DNA of 61,729 nt from contig USBG01000001.1 of NCBI GenBank assembly GCA_900552855.1, forward strand, positions 1-61,729. The letters are read 5' to 3'. The translations under genes and the position numbers were made by a program. This document shows, piece after piece, positions 43,936 to 53,425 of this stretch. Source of the DNA: an uncultured Phascolarctobacterium sp. (lineage in GTDB: Bacteria; Bacillota; Negativicutes; Acidaminococcales; Acidaminococcaceae). The notes under the pieces were generated by a model. That model searched no databases, had not been told where the DNA came from, and saw only the letters and a program-made list of their open reading frames with translations. Each line of letters starts with the position of its first letter. The first letter of the stretch is position 1.

Positions 43936-44628
43936 TTATACAATCATGTAAAGCTGAAAGCCTTGGGTGTCACAGGACACTAGCTTGTAGTTAATGCCGC
44001 TGCGTTGCCCTTCAAAGGTGTATACGTGCTCCAGTCCGTGAATATGACCATAGACGCAGTCATTGACGCCGTATTTTTCCATAAGCTCAGAAAATACTGT
44101 TATTTCCTCAGCGGCAAATACAGGCGGATAGTGGAGTGCGGTGATGATGCGGTCAGGATTTTGCGCTGCTGCTGCCTGCAAGGACATTTCTAGACGGATG
44201 GCTTCACGTTTATAGATTTTATCATCCTCGTCGTTAAAGCTTTCTGATGATGGTAAAATCCAGCCACGAGTACCACAGATAGCTGTGCTGCCAACCATGA
44301 TGCAGCCGTTTTGCAGGAATTCAAAGCTTTTTCCGTACATGTCTTGCATTTTCTTAAGGCTACCCCACCAGTAGTCGTGATTGCCTCTTAAGAGTAGCTT
44401 GCGGCCTGGCAATTGAGCAATCCAGTTTAAATCATCTGTAGCATTAGCCAGGCCCATGGCCCAGGAGGTATCGCCACAGATAATAACTGTATCCTCATCA
44501 GTAACTGTATTAAGCCAATTGTTTTTGATTTTTTCTTTATGTCCCAGCCAATGCTCGCCAAAGATTTCCATAGGCTTGGCCGGTGGCTCGCCTGACAGGT
44601 GCAGGTCGCCAATAGCGTAAATATGCAT
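43936..44628 (-). CDS. Calcineurin-like metallophosphoesterase
   Basis: A 230-residue cytosolic phosphoesterase with the full metal-binding set: GDLHLSG (residues 7-13), ICGDTSWAMG near 50, LRGNHDYWWG near 80, LHYPP near 165 and YGHIHGLEH near 194. It belongs to the small YkuE-like/uncharacterised family; substrate unknown. It starts 12 bases after the next upstream minus-strand gene, a HAD phosphatase, and probably shares its transcript. Confidence 0.9.
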   Translation of the reverse strand: MHIYAIGDLHLSGEPPAKPMEIFGEHWLGHKEKIKNNWLNTVTDEDTVIICGDTSWAMGLANATDDLNWIAQLPGRKLLLRGNHDYWWGSLKKMQDMYGKSFEFLQNGCIMVGSTAICGTRGWILPSSESFNDEDDKIYKREAIRLEMSLQAAAAQNPDRIITALHYPPVFAAEEITVFSELMEKYGVNDCVYGHIHGLEHVYTFEGQRSGINYKLVSCDTQGFQLYMIV

Positions 44629-44640
44629 AAATAACCTCGT

Positions 44641-45297
44641 TTAGCCTAAAAGCAGCTTGCGCAGAGCTGTCATATCCTCTGCATAATAATCGACACCTGC
44701 ATTGGCAAGCTCGTTAGGATAAGCAAAGCCAAAGCCTACACCGATGCAGGGAATATCATTGGCGTGAGCTGCGAATACATCCTGTTCTCTATCACCGATA
44801 AGGAAGGTTTTAGCTTTTTGTTCAGGAGTTGTTATATTCCATTTGTCCAAGGCTTTGGCAACTACCAGTGCCTTATTATTCATTTTGCCTTCTAAATCAC
44901 AGCCGGTAATATCTTCTAAAAAGGGATTGATGCCGTAGCGTTCTGCGATGCGTACTGCAAAAACCTCGGGCTTAGCAGTTGCCATGCCCAGCTTGCGGTT
45001 GTCCTTTTGCAAATCAGCTAAAAGCTCTAAAATACCTTCATAGGGATAGTTTTCCCAAATACCTATATCAGTGTAGCGGTCTCTATATTTGTCTACAGCA
45101 AGATGTGCCTGTTCCTCTGTGAGACCGTAATATTTGATAAAGGAGTCTAAAAGCGGAGGACCAATGAAGACATTGAGCTTTTCTAAATCAGGCTCTTCTA
45201 TATTTTGGCTACGCAGTGCGTATTGAACGCATTTGGTAATACCCTCAGCAGAGTTGGTTAGGGTACCGTCTAAATCGAATAGTAAATTTTGAAACAT
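44641..45297 (-). CDS. HAD-IA hydrolase (phosphoglycolate phosphatase-like)
   Basis: 218 residues, cytosolic. HAD motif I is LFDLDGTLTNSA (residues 5-16), the cap domain follows (about 16-80), motif II is MATAKPEV near 100, and motif IV is FLIGDREQDVFAA near 166. It matches the Gph/PpaX group of phosphatases for phosphoglycolate or pyrophosphate-like substrates; specificity is open. It is first in a two-gene unit with the metallophosphoesterase. Confidence 0.9.
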   Translation of the reverse strand: MFQNLLFDLDGTLTNSAEGITKCVQYALRSQNIEEPDLEKLNVFIGPPLLDSFIKYYGLTEEQAHLAVDKYRDRYTDIGIWENYPYEGILELLADLQKDNRKLGMATAKPEVFAVRIAERYGINPFLEDITGCDLEGKMNNKALVVAKALDKWNITTPEQKAKTFLIGDREQDVFAAHANDIPCIGVGFGFAYPNELANAGVDYYAEDMTALRKLLLG

Positions 45298-45467
45298 TAT
45301 TATCTCCTTGTATAGTAATATCTGATTAGAATTTTGATAAAATATAGAGTAATTATAACATAAAATTAGTATTGATGATACAATGGAAAGGTAGCGTGAA
45401 AAGTTATATGCTGTTTTAACTATCCGTTATTATTTTATTAATTTTCAGTAAGAAAGGAAATAAACTT

Positions 45468-46673
45468 ATGGCTATAAAATTGTACGAAAATGATTCAATG
45501 CTTAAGCACTGCGGGGCTGTTGTGACCGCTTGCACAGAGGCTGATGGAAGATTTTTAATAGAGCTTGACCAAACTGTATTCTTTCCTGAGGGTGGAGGCC
45601 AGCTTAGTGATAAAGGCACTATTGGCGGCGTTAAGGTTAGCTACGTGTCTGAAAAAAATGGACATATTTATCATGAGTGCGATAAGCCTTTACCAATTGG
45701 TGCTGAGGTGGAGGCTGTGCTGGATTGGAGTGTGCGCTTGGATAGAATGCAGCAGCATTTAGGCGAGCATATTTTAAGCTATGCCTTTTGGAAGCTGTTT
45801 AAGGCTAATAACGTGGGGTTTCATATGCACGAGGATAGTGTGAGTATTGATTTAGATAAGGAAATGACTGTTGAACAGCTTATTAAAGCAGAGCATTTGA
45901 CCAATGAAATTATTTGGGATAATCGTCCTGTTAATGTTAGCTATATAGATAGTACAGAGCTAGAAAAGCATAAGAATGAGATGCGTAAGTACAATGATAA
46001 GCTGACTGGCACACTGCGTATTGTTGCTGTAGAGGGTGCTGATGTTTGTACCTGCTGCGGAACTCATCCGCCTTTTACTGGTATGATTGGCAGCGTAAAA
46101 ATTATTCGTAGCGATAGGTACAAGGGCGGCTGCAGAGTAGAATTTTTATGCGGACGTAGAGCGCTTGTGGATGCTGATAAAAAGAATGCTATTCTTTTGC
46201 AGGTAGCAGCTGATTTTTCTGCTAAGCCTGAGCAGGTGCTTGAGCGTTTGGCTAAGCTAAATATAGAGCAGGCAGCACTGTATGAACAGCTAAAGGAAAA
46301 GACGTTGGCGCTTTTGGAGCGTGATTTACAAGATAAGCTGGTACAGGCTAAGCTGCGTGCGGATGGTTCAAGATTATTGGTTATGGAGCTGGTTGGCGGT
46401 GATGGTAAGGACAGCAAGCTGCTTTTAAGTAAGCTGGCAGAGTTGGAAAACACAGTATCTGTAATTCTTTCCATACAGCCTGAACGTATTAGCTACATTG
46501 TAGTGCTGGGTGCTAATACTGTAGGTGATTGCAGAGCTTACATTAAAATCGTTAATACAATCTTTGATGGTCGTGGCGGTGGTAAGCCAGACTGTGCTCA
46601 AGGTGGTGCTCCCTTCTGTCAGGATTGGCAGGATAGGTTGAAGGCTGCTGAGGAGACTTTGCTGAAGGCGTAG
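45468..46673 (+). CDS. Alanyl-tRNA editing protein (AlaX-L type) with DHHA1 domain
   Basis: 401 residues. It removes wrongly attached Ser or Gly from tRNA-Ala in trans. The editing core has FFPEGGGQLSD near residue 37, the zinc ligands QQHLGEH (about 90) and CTCCGTHPP (about 190), followed by a helical linker and a C-terminal DHHA1 domain with GRGGGKPDCAQGG near 367. Length fits the long AlaX class. The start has an aagaaaggaaa ribosome site. Confidence 0.9.
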   Translation: MAIKLYENDSMLKHCGAVVTACTEADGRFLIELDQTVFFPEGGGQLSDKGTIGGVKVSYVSEKNGHIYHECDKPLPIGAEVEAVLDWSVRLDRMQQHLGEHILSYAFWKLFKANNVGFHMHEDSVSIDLDKEMTVEQLIKAEHLTNEIIWDNRPVNVSYIDSTELEKHKNEMRKYNDKLTGTLRIVAVEGADVCTCCGTHPPFTGMIGSVKIIRSDRYKGGCRVEFLCGRRALVDADKKNAILLQVAADFSAKPEQVLERLAKLNIEQAALYEQLKEKTLALLERDLQDKLVQAKLRADGSRLLVMELVGGDGKDSKLLLSKLAELENTVSVILSIQPERISYIVVLGANTVGDCRAYIKIVNTIFDGRGGGKPDCAQGGAPFCQDWQDRLKAAEETLLKA

Positions 46674-46783
46674 CTTCTATGCCTATTATGGTAAAAAACC
46701 TAAAGGTATTAGGATGATATAACCATAGCAAGAGAGTGGTTTAAGATAGTGGCATGCAGTCATGCCTATGAGTATAACAATAT

Positions 46784-46826
46784 TAAAAAAAGAGGCTGCC
46801 ATTAGCTTGGTAGCCTCTTTACAATT
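46784..46826. terminator. Bidirectional terminator between alaX-like and threonine aldolase genes
   Basis: aaagaggctgcc and ggtagcctcttt form the stem with an A run before and Ts after. Confidence 0.85.
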
Positions 46827-47861
46827 TTACAGCTCTTTGATTTTATCCATGAGCTTTGCAACTTCTTCGTCTTTAGTTGCCCAGCTGGTGCAGATACGGA
46901 CGCTGTAGTTGCCGTCAGGAAGATAAGAGTTGAGACTAAGGATAAAATACTCGCTCAGCTTATTGTATTGCTGCGGTGTCATAATGACAAATTGTTGGTT
47001 GGTCGGAGATTCTGTTAAGAACTTAAAGCCCTTCTCTAAGAGTAAATCGCGGATTGCAAGTGCATGTCTTGTAGCCTTGCCACAGATTTCAAAATACAGG
47101 TTATTCTTGAAAATAGTGCCAAATTGTACACCTAAAAGACGACCTTTAGCAAGGATTGCGCCAGCCTGCTTGGCAATGGTACGGAAGTCCGGCTTTAAAG
47201 CAGGATTGGTAATAACAACTGCTTCACCAAAGAGAAGGCCACATTTTGTACCACCGATGTAGAATACATCGCAGCTATTTGCCAAATCAGCAAGGGTCAT
47301 GTTGCTATCAGGTGCAGCCAAAGCATAGCCTAGGCGTGCACCGTCAACAAAGAGGTAAAGACCCACACTTTGACAATATGCGTAAAGCTCTGCCATTTCT
47401 TCTTTGGAGTACATGCTGCCTATTTCTGTAGGCTGTGAGATATAAACTAATTTGGGCTGTGCCCAATGCTCGCGGGCGGGGTCAGTATCATATTGCTCCC
47501 AGGCTGCCTTTACCATAGCGGCGGTCAGCTTGCCATCTTCACTGGGAAGCTCAATAACCTTGTGCCCAGTGTGTTCGATAGCACCTGCTTCATGGGTATT
47601 AACATGGCTTTGTACAGTAGCTAATACAGCCTGATGAGGTCGCAGAGCTGCACAGATAATAGTAAGGTTAGTTTGGGTGCCGCCTACAAGAAAGTGCACA
47701 TCGGCATCCATTCGACCGCAGGCCTTTTTAATCAGCTCGCGTGCTTCGTCGCAGTATGGATCCAAACCATAGCCATCAGTTTGGTCCATGTTGGTTGCAG
47801 CCAGTTTTTCTAAAATAGAAGGATGGCATCCTTCAGTGTAGTCACTATTAAAACGATACAT
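46827..47861 (-). CDS. ltaE: Low-specificity L-threonine aldolase (PLP enzyme)
   Basis: 344 residues from the ATG at 47861, which follows agaggtgat; the frame upstream lacks a ribosome site. This cytosolic PLP enzyme cleaves threonine to glycine and acetaldehyde. Visible are FNSDYTEGCHP at the start, FLVGGTQTNLTII near 55 (cofactor phosphate), VDGARLGYAL near 162 (PLP-ring Asp) and YIGGTKCGLLFGE near 190 with the Schiff-base Lys. Together with glyA it feeds the glycine/one-carbon pool. Some relatives act on other beta-hydroxy amino acids. Confidence 0.9.
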   Translation of the reverse strand: MYRFNSDYTEGCHPSILEKLAATNMDQTDGYGLDPYCDEARELIKKACGRMDADVHFLVGGTQTNLTIICAALRPHQAVLATVQSHVNTHEAGAIEHTGHKVIELPSEDGKLTAAMVKAAWEQYDTDPAREHWAQPKLVYISQPTEIGSMYSKEEMAELYAYCQSVGLYLFVDGARLGYALAAPDSNMTLADLANSCDVFYIGGTKCGLLFGEAVVITNPALKPDFRTIAKQAGAILAKGRLLGVQFGTIFKNNLYFEICGKATRHALAIRDLLLEKGFKFLTESPTNQQFVIMTPQQYNKLSEYFILSLNSYLPDGNYSVRICTSWATKDEEVAKLMDKIKEL

Positions 47862-48039
47862 TATAATCACCTCTAAAAATTGGCGTAAGAAGCTGTTCGT
47901 TATGTACACGATAGCTTTTCGAAAATATGTAGCTTAATTATATCACTATTATAGGGACATAACTATAAAAATTCTTACTTGTATGTATGATATATAGCAT
48001 GAATAGCGTTATTTTTGATTTGCAATGTGTGTATAAAAG

Positions 48040-48074
48040 AAAAAGCTGTGCTAAAATTAATCAGCACAGCAGAT
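48040..48074 (-). terminator. Terminator after dedA
   Basis: gctgtgct and agcacagc form the stem; the minus strand continues with five Ts. Confidence 0.85.
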
Positions 48075-48077
48075 ATT

Positions 48078-48731
48078 TTAGTTCTTTTTGCTAAGAAGCT
48101 TTTTGCCTAAGGTTTCATAAAGGATTGGCAGCAGAGAGAAGGCAACGATACCAAGTGTTACTAAGGTGAAGTTTTGCTTGATGACAGGAATGTTACCAAA
48201 GAAGTAGCCGCCACCAACAAAGATAGTTACCCATACTACGGCACCAATAACATTGTAGTGAGCAAAGGTTAGATAGTGCATTTTGCCGATGCCTGCCACA
48301 AAGGGAGCGAAGGTACGGACGATAGGAACAAAGCGAGCAAGAAAAATAGCCTTGTGACCATGCTTAGCATAAAAATCAGAAGCCTTATCAATATGCTCCT
48401 TCTTAATCAGGCTGTTTTTGGCATTGATCATGCGCATTCCTAGATGCTCACCTATCATATAGTTGCAGGCATCACCTAAAACAGCAGATACTAGAAAGAT
48501 TACGGTAATGATTTTTATGTCCATGCCATCAGGAGCAGTTGCTGCCAGTGCGCCGCAGGCAAACAGTAAAGAGTCACCAGGCAGGAACGGTGTTACAACT
48601 AAGCCTGTTTCGCAGAAAACCACCATAAACAAGATGGCGTAGATAAGATGACCGTAGGCTGCCATGATTTCAGGCAGATGCTTGTCCAAATGTAAAATAA
48701 GATCAATAAAATACATTAAATATGCTTCCAT
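48078..48731 (-). CDS. DedA-family membrane protein
   Basis: 217 residues with about five hydrophobic segments. Typical DedA features are GLVVTPFLPGDSLLFACGALA near residue 41, GDACNYMIGEHLG near 84 and FLARFVPIVRTFAPFVAG near 131. The family recycles undecaprenyl-phosphate or moves other lipids across the inner membrane. It is monocistronic with its own terminator. Confidence 0.92.
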   Translation of the reverse strand: MEAYLMYFIDLILHLDKHLPEIMAAYGHLIYAILFMVVFCETGLVVTPFLPGDSLLFACGALAATAPDGMDIKIITVIFLVSAVLGDACNYMIGEHLGMRMINAKNSLIKKEHIDKASDFYAKHGHKAIFLARFVPIVRTFAPFVAGIGKMHYLTFAHYNVIGAVVWVTIFVGGGYFFGNIPVIKQNFTLVTLGIVAFSLLPILYETLGKKLLSKKN

Positions 48732-48857
48732 GAATTACTTTTGCCTCCAAATTATTTCTAGTCAAATCATTCTACCACAAATAGTGAGCTATGTCATAAA
48801 ATTTGCAAATTTTTTTCACGCTAAAGAAGTTTTTCTTTAGGGGATTGGGAAAAGCTT

Positions 48858-48886
48858 TTGCCGATGAGTGGGGAATATGTTATAAT
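48858..48886 (+). promoter_or_regulatory. Promoter of map
   Basis: TTGCCG at 48858-48863, 17-base spacer, perfect TATAAT at 48881-48886; the ATG lies 60 bases downstream. Confidence 0.65.
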
Positions 48887-48946
48887 GAAGCGGAATGGCG
48901 ATATATTATATAGTATTATAATTTAAAAAGCTTAAAGGAGTCTAAA

Positions 48947-49807
48947 ATGGAAAACGAACTTTGTTGGTGTGGCAGCGGTAAGGCATATGCTGACTGCCAC
49001 AAAATTATTGATGATAAAATTGCTATCCTTCGCAAGCAGGGACAAGAGGTTCCTGACAGAGAGATGATTAAGACACCGGAACAGATTGCCGGTATTCGCG
49101 AGGCCTGCAAAATCAATACTGCAATTTTAGATGAGGTTGCTAAGCATATCAAGGCTGGCATGACTACTGCAGATATTGACCGTATTGTGTATGATTTTAC
49201 TATTGCTCATGATGCAACTCCCGCACCGTTGGGCTTTTGCGGCTTCCCGAAAAGTGTATGCACTTCTGTAAACGATCAGGTTTGTCATGGTATTCCTGAT
49301 GAAAAGACTGTGCTGCGCAGTGGTGATATCGTTAATGTTGACGTATCCACTATTTATAAGGGCTATTATGCAGACGCTTCTCGTATGTTTATGATTGGCA
49401 AGGTAAACAAGCAGGCTGCAGATTTAGTGGCTATTTCTAAGCAATGTCTGCAAAAGGGCTTGGAGGCAGCTCAGCCATGGGCACATCTTGGCGATATTGG
49501 TGCTGCAGTTTCTCAGCTGGCACGTAAGCATGGCTATTCTGTAGTAGAAGAGTTTGGCGGTCATGGCGTTGGTATTGATTTCCACGAAGAACCCTTTGTT
49601 TGCCATGTTGGTAAGCGTAAAACCGGTATGGTACTGGTTCCTGGTATGATTTTTACTATTGAGCCCATGATTAACACTGGTCGTAGAGATATTTTTATTG
49701 ATGCAGCCAATGACTGGACTGTTTATACTGTTGATGGTGGTCTTTCTGCTCAATGGGAGCATACCATTTTGATTACTGAGGATGGTCCTGAGATTTTGAC
49801 CTATTAA
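48947..49807 (+). CDS. map: Methionine aminopeptidase type I with N-terminal SEC-C zinc motif
   Basis: 286 residues. It removes the initiator Met from new proteins. A SEC-C motif at residues 6-17 (CWCGSGKAYADCHK) adds a zinc site that may tether the enzyme to ribosomes. The catalytic domain has the metal ligands in NVDVSTIYKGYYADASR (two Asp, about 128-144), GGHGVGIDFHEEP near 203 (His), IFTIEPM near 237 (Glu) and QWEHTILIT near 268 (Glu). It stands between its own promoter and a purine permease gene. Confidence 0.95.
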   Translation: MENELCWCGSGKAYADCHKIIDDKIAILRKQGQEVPDREMIKTPEQIAGIREACKINTAILDEVAKHIKAGMTTADIDRIVYDFTIAHDATPAPLGFCGFPKSVCTSVNDQVCHGIPDEKTVLRSGDIVNVDVSTIYKGYYADASRMFMIGKVNKQAADLVAISKQCLQKGLEAAQPWAHLGDIGAAVSQLARKHGYSVVEEFGGHGVGIDFHEEPFVCHVGKRKTGMVLVPGMIFTIEPMINTGRRDIFIDAANDWTVYTVDGGLSAQWEHTILITEDGPEILTY

Positions 49808-49901
49808 TTTGTTAAGCTTTACGGCCATTTCTAAGGGTGCAGCGGTTGGCGCTTTTAGATGAAGGCGGCTTTATAAAAATATTTTTGGAGGTGCATTTTA
49901 A

Positions 49902-51278
49902 GTGAGTTCCTTTTTGGAAAAAACCTTTAAACTGGCTGAACACAAGACTGACATTAAAACCGAGCTTGTAGCTGGTTTGACAACCTTTATGACCATGGCC
50001 TATATTTTGGCTGTTAACCCCAGTATTTTGGGTACTACCGGCATGGATGCAGGTGCCGTATTTACTGCAACTGCTTTAGGTGCTTGCCTGGGTACCATTC
50101 TGATGGCAGTGCTGTCCAACTATCCCTTTGCGCTGGCTCCAGGCATGGGCCTTAATGCTTTCTTTGCCTTCACTGTTTGTGGTCAAATGGGTTATCCCTG
50201 GCAGGTAGCCTTGGCTGCTGTATTTGTTGAAGGTATCATCTTCATTATCCTTTCCTTAACTAAGGTTCGTGAAGCAATCTTCAACTGCATTCCTAATGCT
50301 TTAAAATTTGGTGTTACTGCAGGCATTGGTCTGTTTATTGCCTTCATTGGTATGCAAAGCTCTAAAATCGTTGTAGACGGTGTTACTCTGGTAACCCTCT
50401 ATCCCTTCAAGGCTTCTTTGGCTGACGGCACCTTCTGGACTACTGGTATTGGTGCACTGCTTGCTATGATGGGTGTAGTTGTTACTGCTGTAATGCTGGC
50501 TAAAAAGGTTCCTGGCGGCATTTTGCTGGGCATCCTCTTTACCTGGGTAATGGGTATGATTTTTGAGCTGACCGGTATTTATATTCCTAATCCTGAAATG
50601 GGTATGTTCTCTGTAATGCCTAACTTCTCTGCTGGTCTGTCCGTACCTAGCCTTGCTCCTACCTTTATGCATCTGGATTTCAGTGCAATTATGTCCTTTA
50701 ACTTTATCACCATTGTACTGGCATTTATGTTTGTTGACCTGTTTGATACCCTTGGCACCCTGATTGGCGTAGCTTCTAAGGCTGACATGCTAGACAAAGA
50801 AGGCCGTCTGCCTAAGATTGAAGGCGCACTGCTGGCTGACTCTATTGCTACCACTGGTGGCGCTGTACTGGGTACCTCCACTGTAACCACCTTCGTAGAA
50901 AGCTCTGCAGGTGTTGCTGCTGGTGGCCGTACCGGTCTGACTGCTATTGCTGTTGCCATCCTGTTTGCACTGAGCTTGTTCCTGGCTCCTATTTTCCTGG
51001 CTATTCCTGCCTTTGCAACTGCTCCCGCACTGATTGTTGTAGGCTTTATGATGGTTAGCGGTCTGATGAATGTTGACTTCAATGACTACACTGAAGCAGT
51101 TCCTGCATTTATCGCAGCTGTTGCAATGCCCTTTGCTTATTCTATTTCCGAGGGCATTTCTTTAGGCGTAATCTCCTACGTTGTAATTAACCTGCTGTGC
51201 GGTGAAACCAAAAAGAAAACTAACTGGCTGCTGTATCTGCTGGCTATTATCTTTGTTCTTAAATATATCTTCGTATAA
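49902..51278 (+). CDS. NCS2-family purine permease (AzgA/PbuG-like)
   Basis: 458 residues, about 12-14 membrane helices, inner membrane. The GTG start at 49902 follows tggaggtg. TTFMTMAYILAVNPSIL at about 27-43 and GMGLNAFFAFTV near 84 are hallmarks of the AzgA-type group that imports adenine, guanine or hypoxanthine by proton symport. GTSTVTTFVESSAGVAAGGRTG lies near 327. The adenine deaminase gene follows 54 bases downstream, so adenine is a likely substrate. Confidence 0.92.
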   Translation: MSSFLEKTFKLAEHKTDIKTELVAGLTTFMTMAYILAVNPSILGTTGMDAGAVFTATALGACLGTILMAVLSNYPFALAPGMGLNAFFAFTVCGQMGYPWQVALAAVFVEGIIFIILSLTKVREAIFNCIPNALKFGVTAGIGLFIAFIGMQSSKIVVDGVTLVTLYPFKASLADGTFWTTGIGALLAMMGVVVTAVMLAKKVPGGILLGILFTWVMGMIFELTGIYIPNPEMGMFSVMPNFSAGLSVPSLAPTFMHLDFSAIMSFNFITIVLAFMFVDLFDTLGTLIGVASKADMLDKEGRLPKIEGALLADSIATTGGAVLGTSTVTTFVESSAGVAAGGRTGLTAIAVAILFALSLFLAPIFLAIPAFATAPALIVVGFMMVSGLMNVDFNDYTEAVPAFIAAVAMPFAYSISEGISLGVISYVVINLLCGETKKKTNWLLYLLAIIFVLKYIFV

Positions 51279-51332
51279 AACGCTGTAGTAGCAGCTTTGC
51301 TAAGCAAGCTGTCAGCGAATGAGGTAAATAAA

Positions 51333-53030
51333 ATGAATGACCGTGTAAGAGCGGTCGCATTAGGAAACGACCCTGCTGATCTCCTGCTGAAGAACGGCAG
51401 GGTCGTTGACGTGCTGACCGAAACTATTTATGATGCTGATGTAGTAATTGCAGATGGTGTAATTGCAGGTGTTGGTCAATATACTGAGGCCGAGAAAATT
51501 GTAGATTTAAAGGGAGCGTATATTGCTCCTGGCCTGATTAACTCTCACTGTCATGTAGAAAGCTCCATGGCGGCACCGGAGGTTTATTGTGCAGAGGAGC
51601 TGCGTTGGGGTACAACTACCTTGATTACTGATCCTCATGAAATTGCCAACGTAGCAGGTGCTGCAGGCATCCGTTATATGCTGGATGCAGGCAAAAATAT
51701 GCCCATCAATTACTACGTGCAGCTGCCTAGCTGCGTTCCTGCTACTCCCTTTGAACATGCAGGCTGCGTAATGGAGGCTAAGGACATTGCCGAGCTGATG
51801 GATTTGCCTGGAGTGCTTGGCTTGGGTGAAATGATGAATGTTCCAGGAGTTCTCAATAACGATCCGCAGGTGTTACAAAAGCTTCAGCTCTTTAACGAGC
51901 AGGGAAGAGTTATTGATGGTCATGGTCCTTGCTTAAGTGGTAAAGCACTGCAGGCCTATGCTGCCAGCGGTATTGCTACTGACCATGAAAGCATGAGTTG
52001 GGAGGAGGCCAAGGAAAAGCTGCGTGCAGGTATTAATTTGCCTGTTCGTGAAGGCAGTGCCAGCCGCAATCTGACAGCTATTATTAAGGGTGTTCTTGCA
52101 GAGGGTATTGATGTAAGTGGACTCAGCTTTTGCACTGATGATAAGCATCTTGCCGCTATTCGTCAGGAGGGAACCATTCGCAACTGTGTGAAGATGGCTA
52201 TAGAGCTGGGCATGAATCCTGTACGTGCATTGCGCATTGCTTCTATTAATGCGGCCCGTATTTATGGCTTAAAGCGTTTAGGTGCTATTGCTCCGGGCTG
52301 GCAGGCTGATATTGTGGTCTTTAATGATTTGGAGAAGCTGGAGCCTCTTTACGTTTTCCATAAGGGCGTTGATGCTTTACAGGCAGCGGAGTCTGTAGAG
52401 CGTGTAGAGCCCGCGGCGGAGCTGCGTGGCAGTGTTCGTCCGGCGGATGTTAGCGAAAAAATCTTTACTATGGAAATTGCTCCGGAGGCGGAATATCATG
52501 TTATTGATATGCTGCCTGGAGAAATTTTTACAGAGCATGCTGTATTGAAGGGCAGTGATGTTAAAAAGGCTTTGGCAGAGGGCAGTGTGCACTTCATAGC
52601 AGTTCTTGAACGTCATCATGGCACTGGCAATGTAGGTCTTGGACTTATTCGTGGCTATGGGCTGCGTGACGGAGCTGTAGCAACAACAGTAGCTCATGAC
52701 TCCCATAACCTGATTGTACTTGGCACTAGTGCTCCGCAAATGGCTATTGCAGCTAAGGAGCTGGTGCGTGTACAGGGTGGCTATACATTAGTAAAAAATG
52801 GTACTGTAGTAAAAACCTTGCCACTTAATATTTGCGGCTTAATGAGCAGCGCTGATAGTGAAGCTCTTAACGAAGATTTGGAAATTATTAAGGAAGCGGC
52901 TCATGCTCAGGGCGTACCACAGGGCGTTGATCCCTTTATTAGCTTAAGCTTTATGGCGCTGCCTGTAATTCCCAAGCTGCGTATGACTGATATGGGACTT
53001 TTTGATGCAGAGCACTTTTGCTTCATTTGA
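51333..53030 (+). CDS. ade: Adenine deaminase
   Basis: 565 residues from the ATG at 51333, which follows tgaggt; the TTG start at 51297 has no ribosome site. This cytosolic amidohydrolase converts adenine to hypoxanthine. It shows the metal-binding HCHVESS near residue 80, GHGPCLSG near 192, and LSFCTDDKH with its catalytic Asp near 265. The C-terminal adenine-deaminase domain carries HHGTGNVGLGLIRGYG near 425. Neighbouring permease and enzyme make an adenine salvage pair. Confidence 0.94.
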   Translation: MNDRVRAVALGNDPADLLLKNGRVVDVLTETIYDADVVIADGVIAGVGQYTEAEKIVDLKGAYIAPGLINSHCHVESSMAAPEVYCAEELRWGTTTLITDPHEIANVAGAAGIRYMLDAGKNMPINYYVQLPSCVPATPFEHAGCVMEAKDIAELMDLPGVLGLGEMMNVPGVLNNDPQVLQKLQLFNEQGRVIDGHGPCLSGKALQAYAASGIATDHESMSWEEAKEKLRAGINLPVREGSASRNLTAIIKGVLAEGIDVSGLSFCTDDKHLAAIRQEGTIRNCVKMAIELGMNPVRALRIASINAARIYGLKRLGAIAPGWQADIVVFNDLEKLEPLYVFHKGVDALQAAESVERVEPAAELRGSVRPADVSEKIFTMEIAPEAEYHVIDMLPGEIFTEHAVLKGSDVKKALAEGSVHFIAVLERHHGTGNVGLGLIRGYGLRDGAVATTVAHDSHNLIVLGTSAPQMAIAAKELVRVQGGYTLVKNGTVVKTLPLNICGLMSSADSEALNEDLEIIKEAAHAQGVPQGVDPFISLSFMALPVIPKLRMTDMGLFDAEHFCFI

Positions 53031-53063
53031 AAATCTATGCTAAAAATATTCACAAAAAATAGC

Positions 53064-53092
53064 TTGCTTATTGGTGGGGTATATGATACAAT
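53064..53092 (+). promoter_or_regulatory. Promoter of the rpmE transcript
   Basis: TTGCTT at 53064-53069, 17-base spacer, TACAAT at 53087-53092, 64 bases before the rpmE start. Confidence 0.55.
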
Positions 53093-53155
53093 CATCTAGT
53101 GTCAATATTTTAATGAATATATAATTTATGTTCTATGTAAAGAGAGGTGTAAAGA

Positions 53156-53359
53156 ATGAAAGAAAAGATTCATCCGAACTACGGTGAGGTTACTGCTACC
53201 TGTGCATGCGGCGCAAGCTTCGTTACTGGCAGCACTAAAAAAGAATTGCGCGTGGATGTTTGCTCTAAATGCCATCCATTCTTCACCGGTCAACAACGTA
53301 ACGTTGCTGCTCGCGGTCGTATTGAAAAATTCAACAAACGTTACAACAAAGAACAATAA
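53156..53359 (+). CDS. rpmE: Ribosomal protein bL31 (zinc-binding form)
   Basis: 67 residues, typical length. It is a component of the large ribosomal subunit. The zinc ligands of the C+ form are present (CACG at about 16-19 and CSKCHPF near 36-42), so this is the RpmE rather than the zinc-free YtiA type. An agaggtg ribosome site precedes the ATG. It opens the conserved rpmE-to-upp block. Confidence 0.97.
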   Translation: MKEKIHPNYGEVTATCACGASFVTGSTKKELRVDVCSKCHPFFTGQQRNVAARGRIEKFNKRYNKEQ

Positions 53360-53365
53360 TTTACA

Positions 53366-53400
53366 TTCACAGCAGAGCTTATATAGCTCTGCTGTGTTTA
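53366..53400 (+). terminator. Terminator/attenuator after rpmE
   Basis: cacagcagagct and agctctgctgtg form a perfect 12-bp stem with a 4-base loop and a weak T tail. It may let part of the transcript continue into the DUF1385 gene. Confidence 0.65.
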
Positions 53401-53425
53401 TATCTAGAAGAAAGTTAGCCTAACT

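Noticed and set aside
43729..43983. 84-codon open frame between ftsH and the phosphoesterase
   Set aside because: It runs through the repeat and pseudoknot element and into the opposite gene, has no ribosome site and no protein-like composition.
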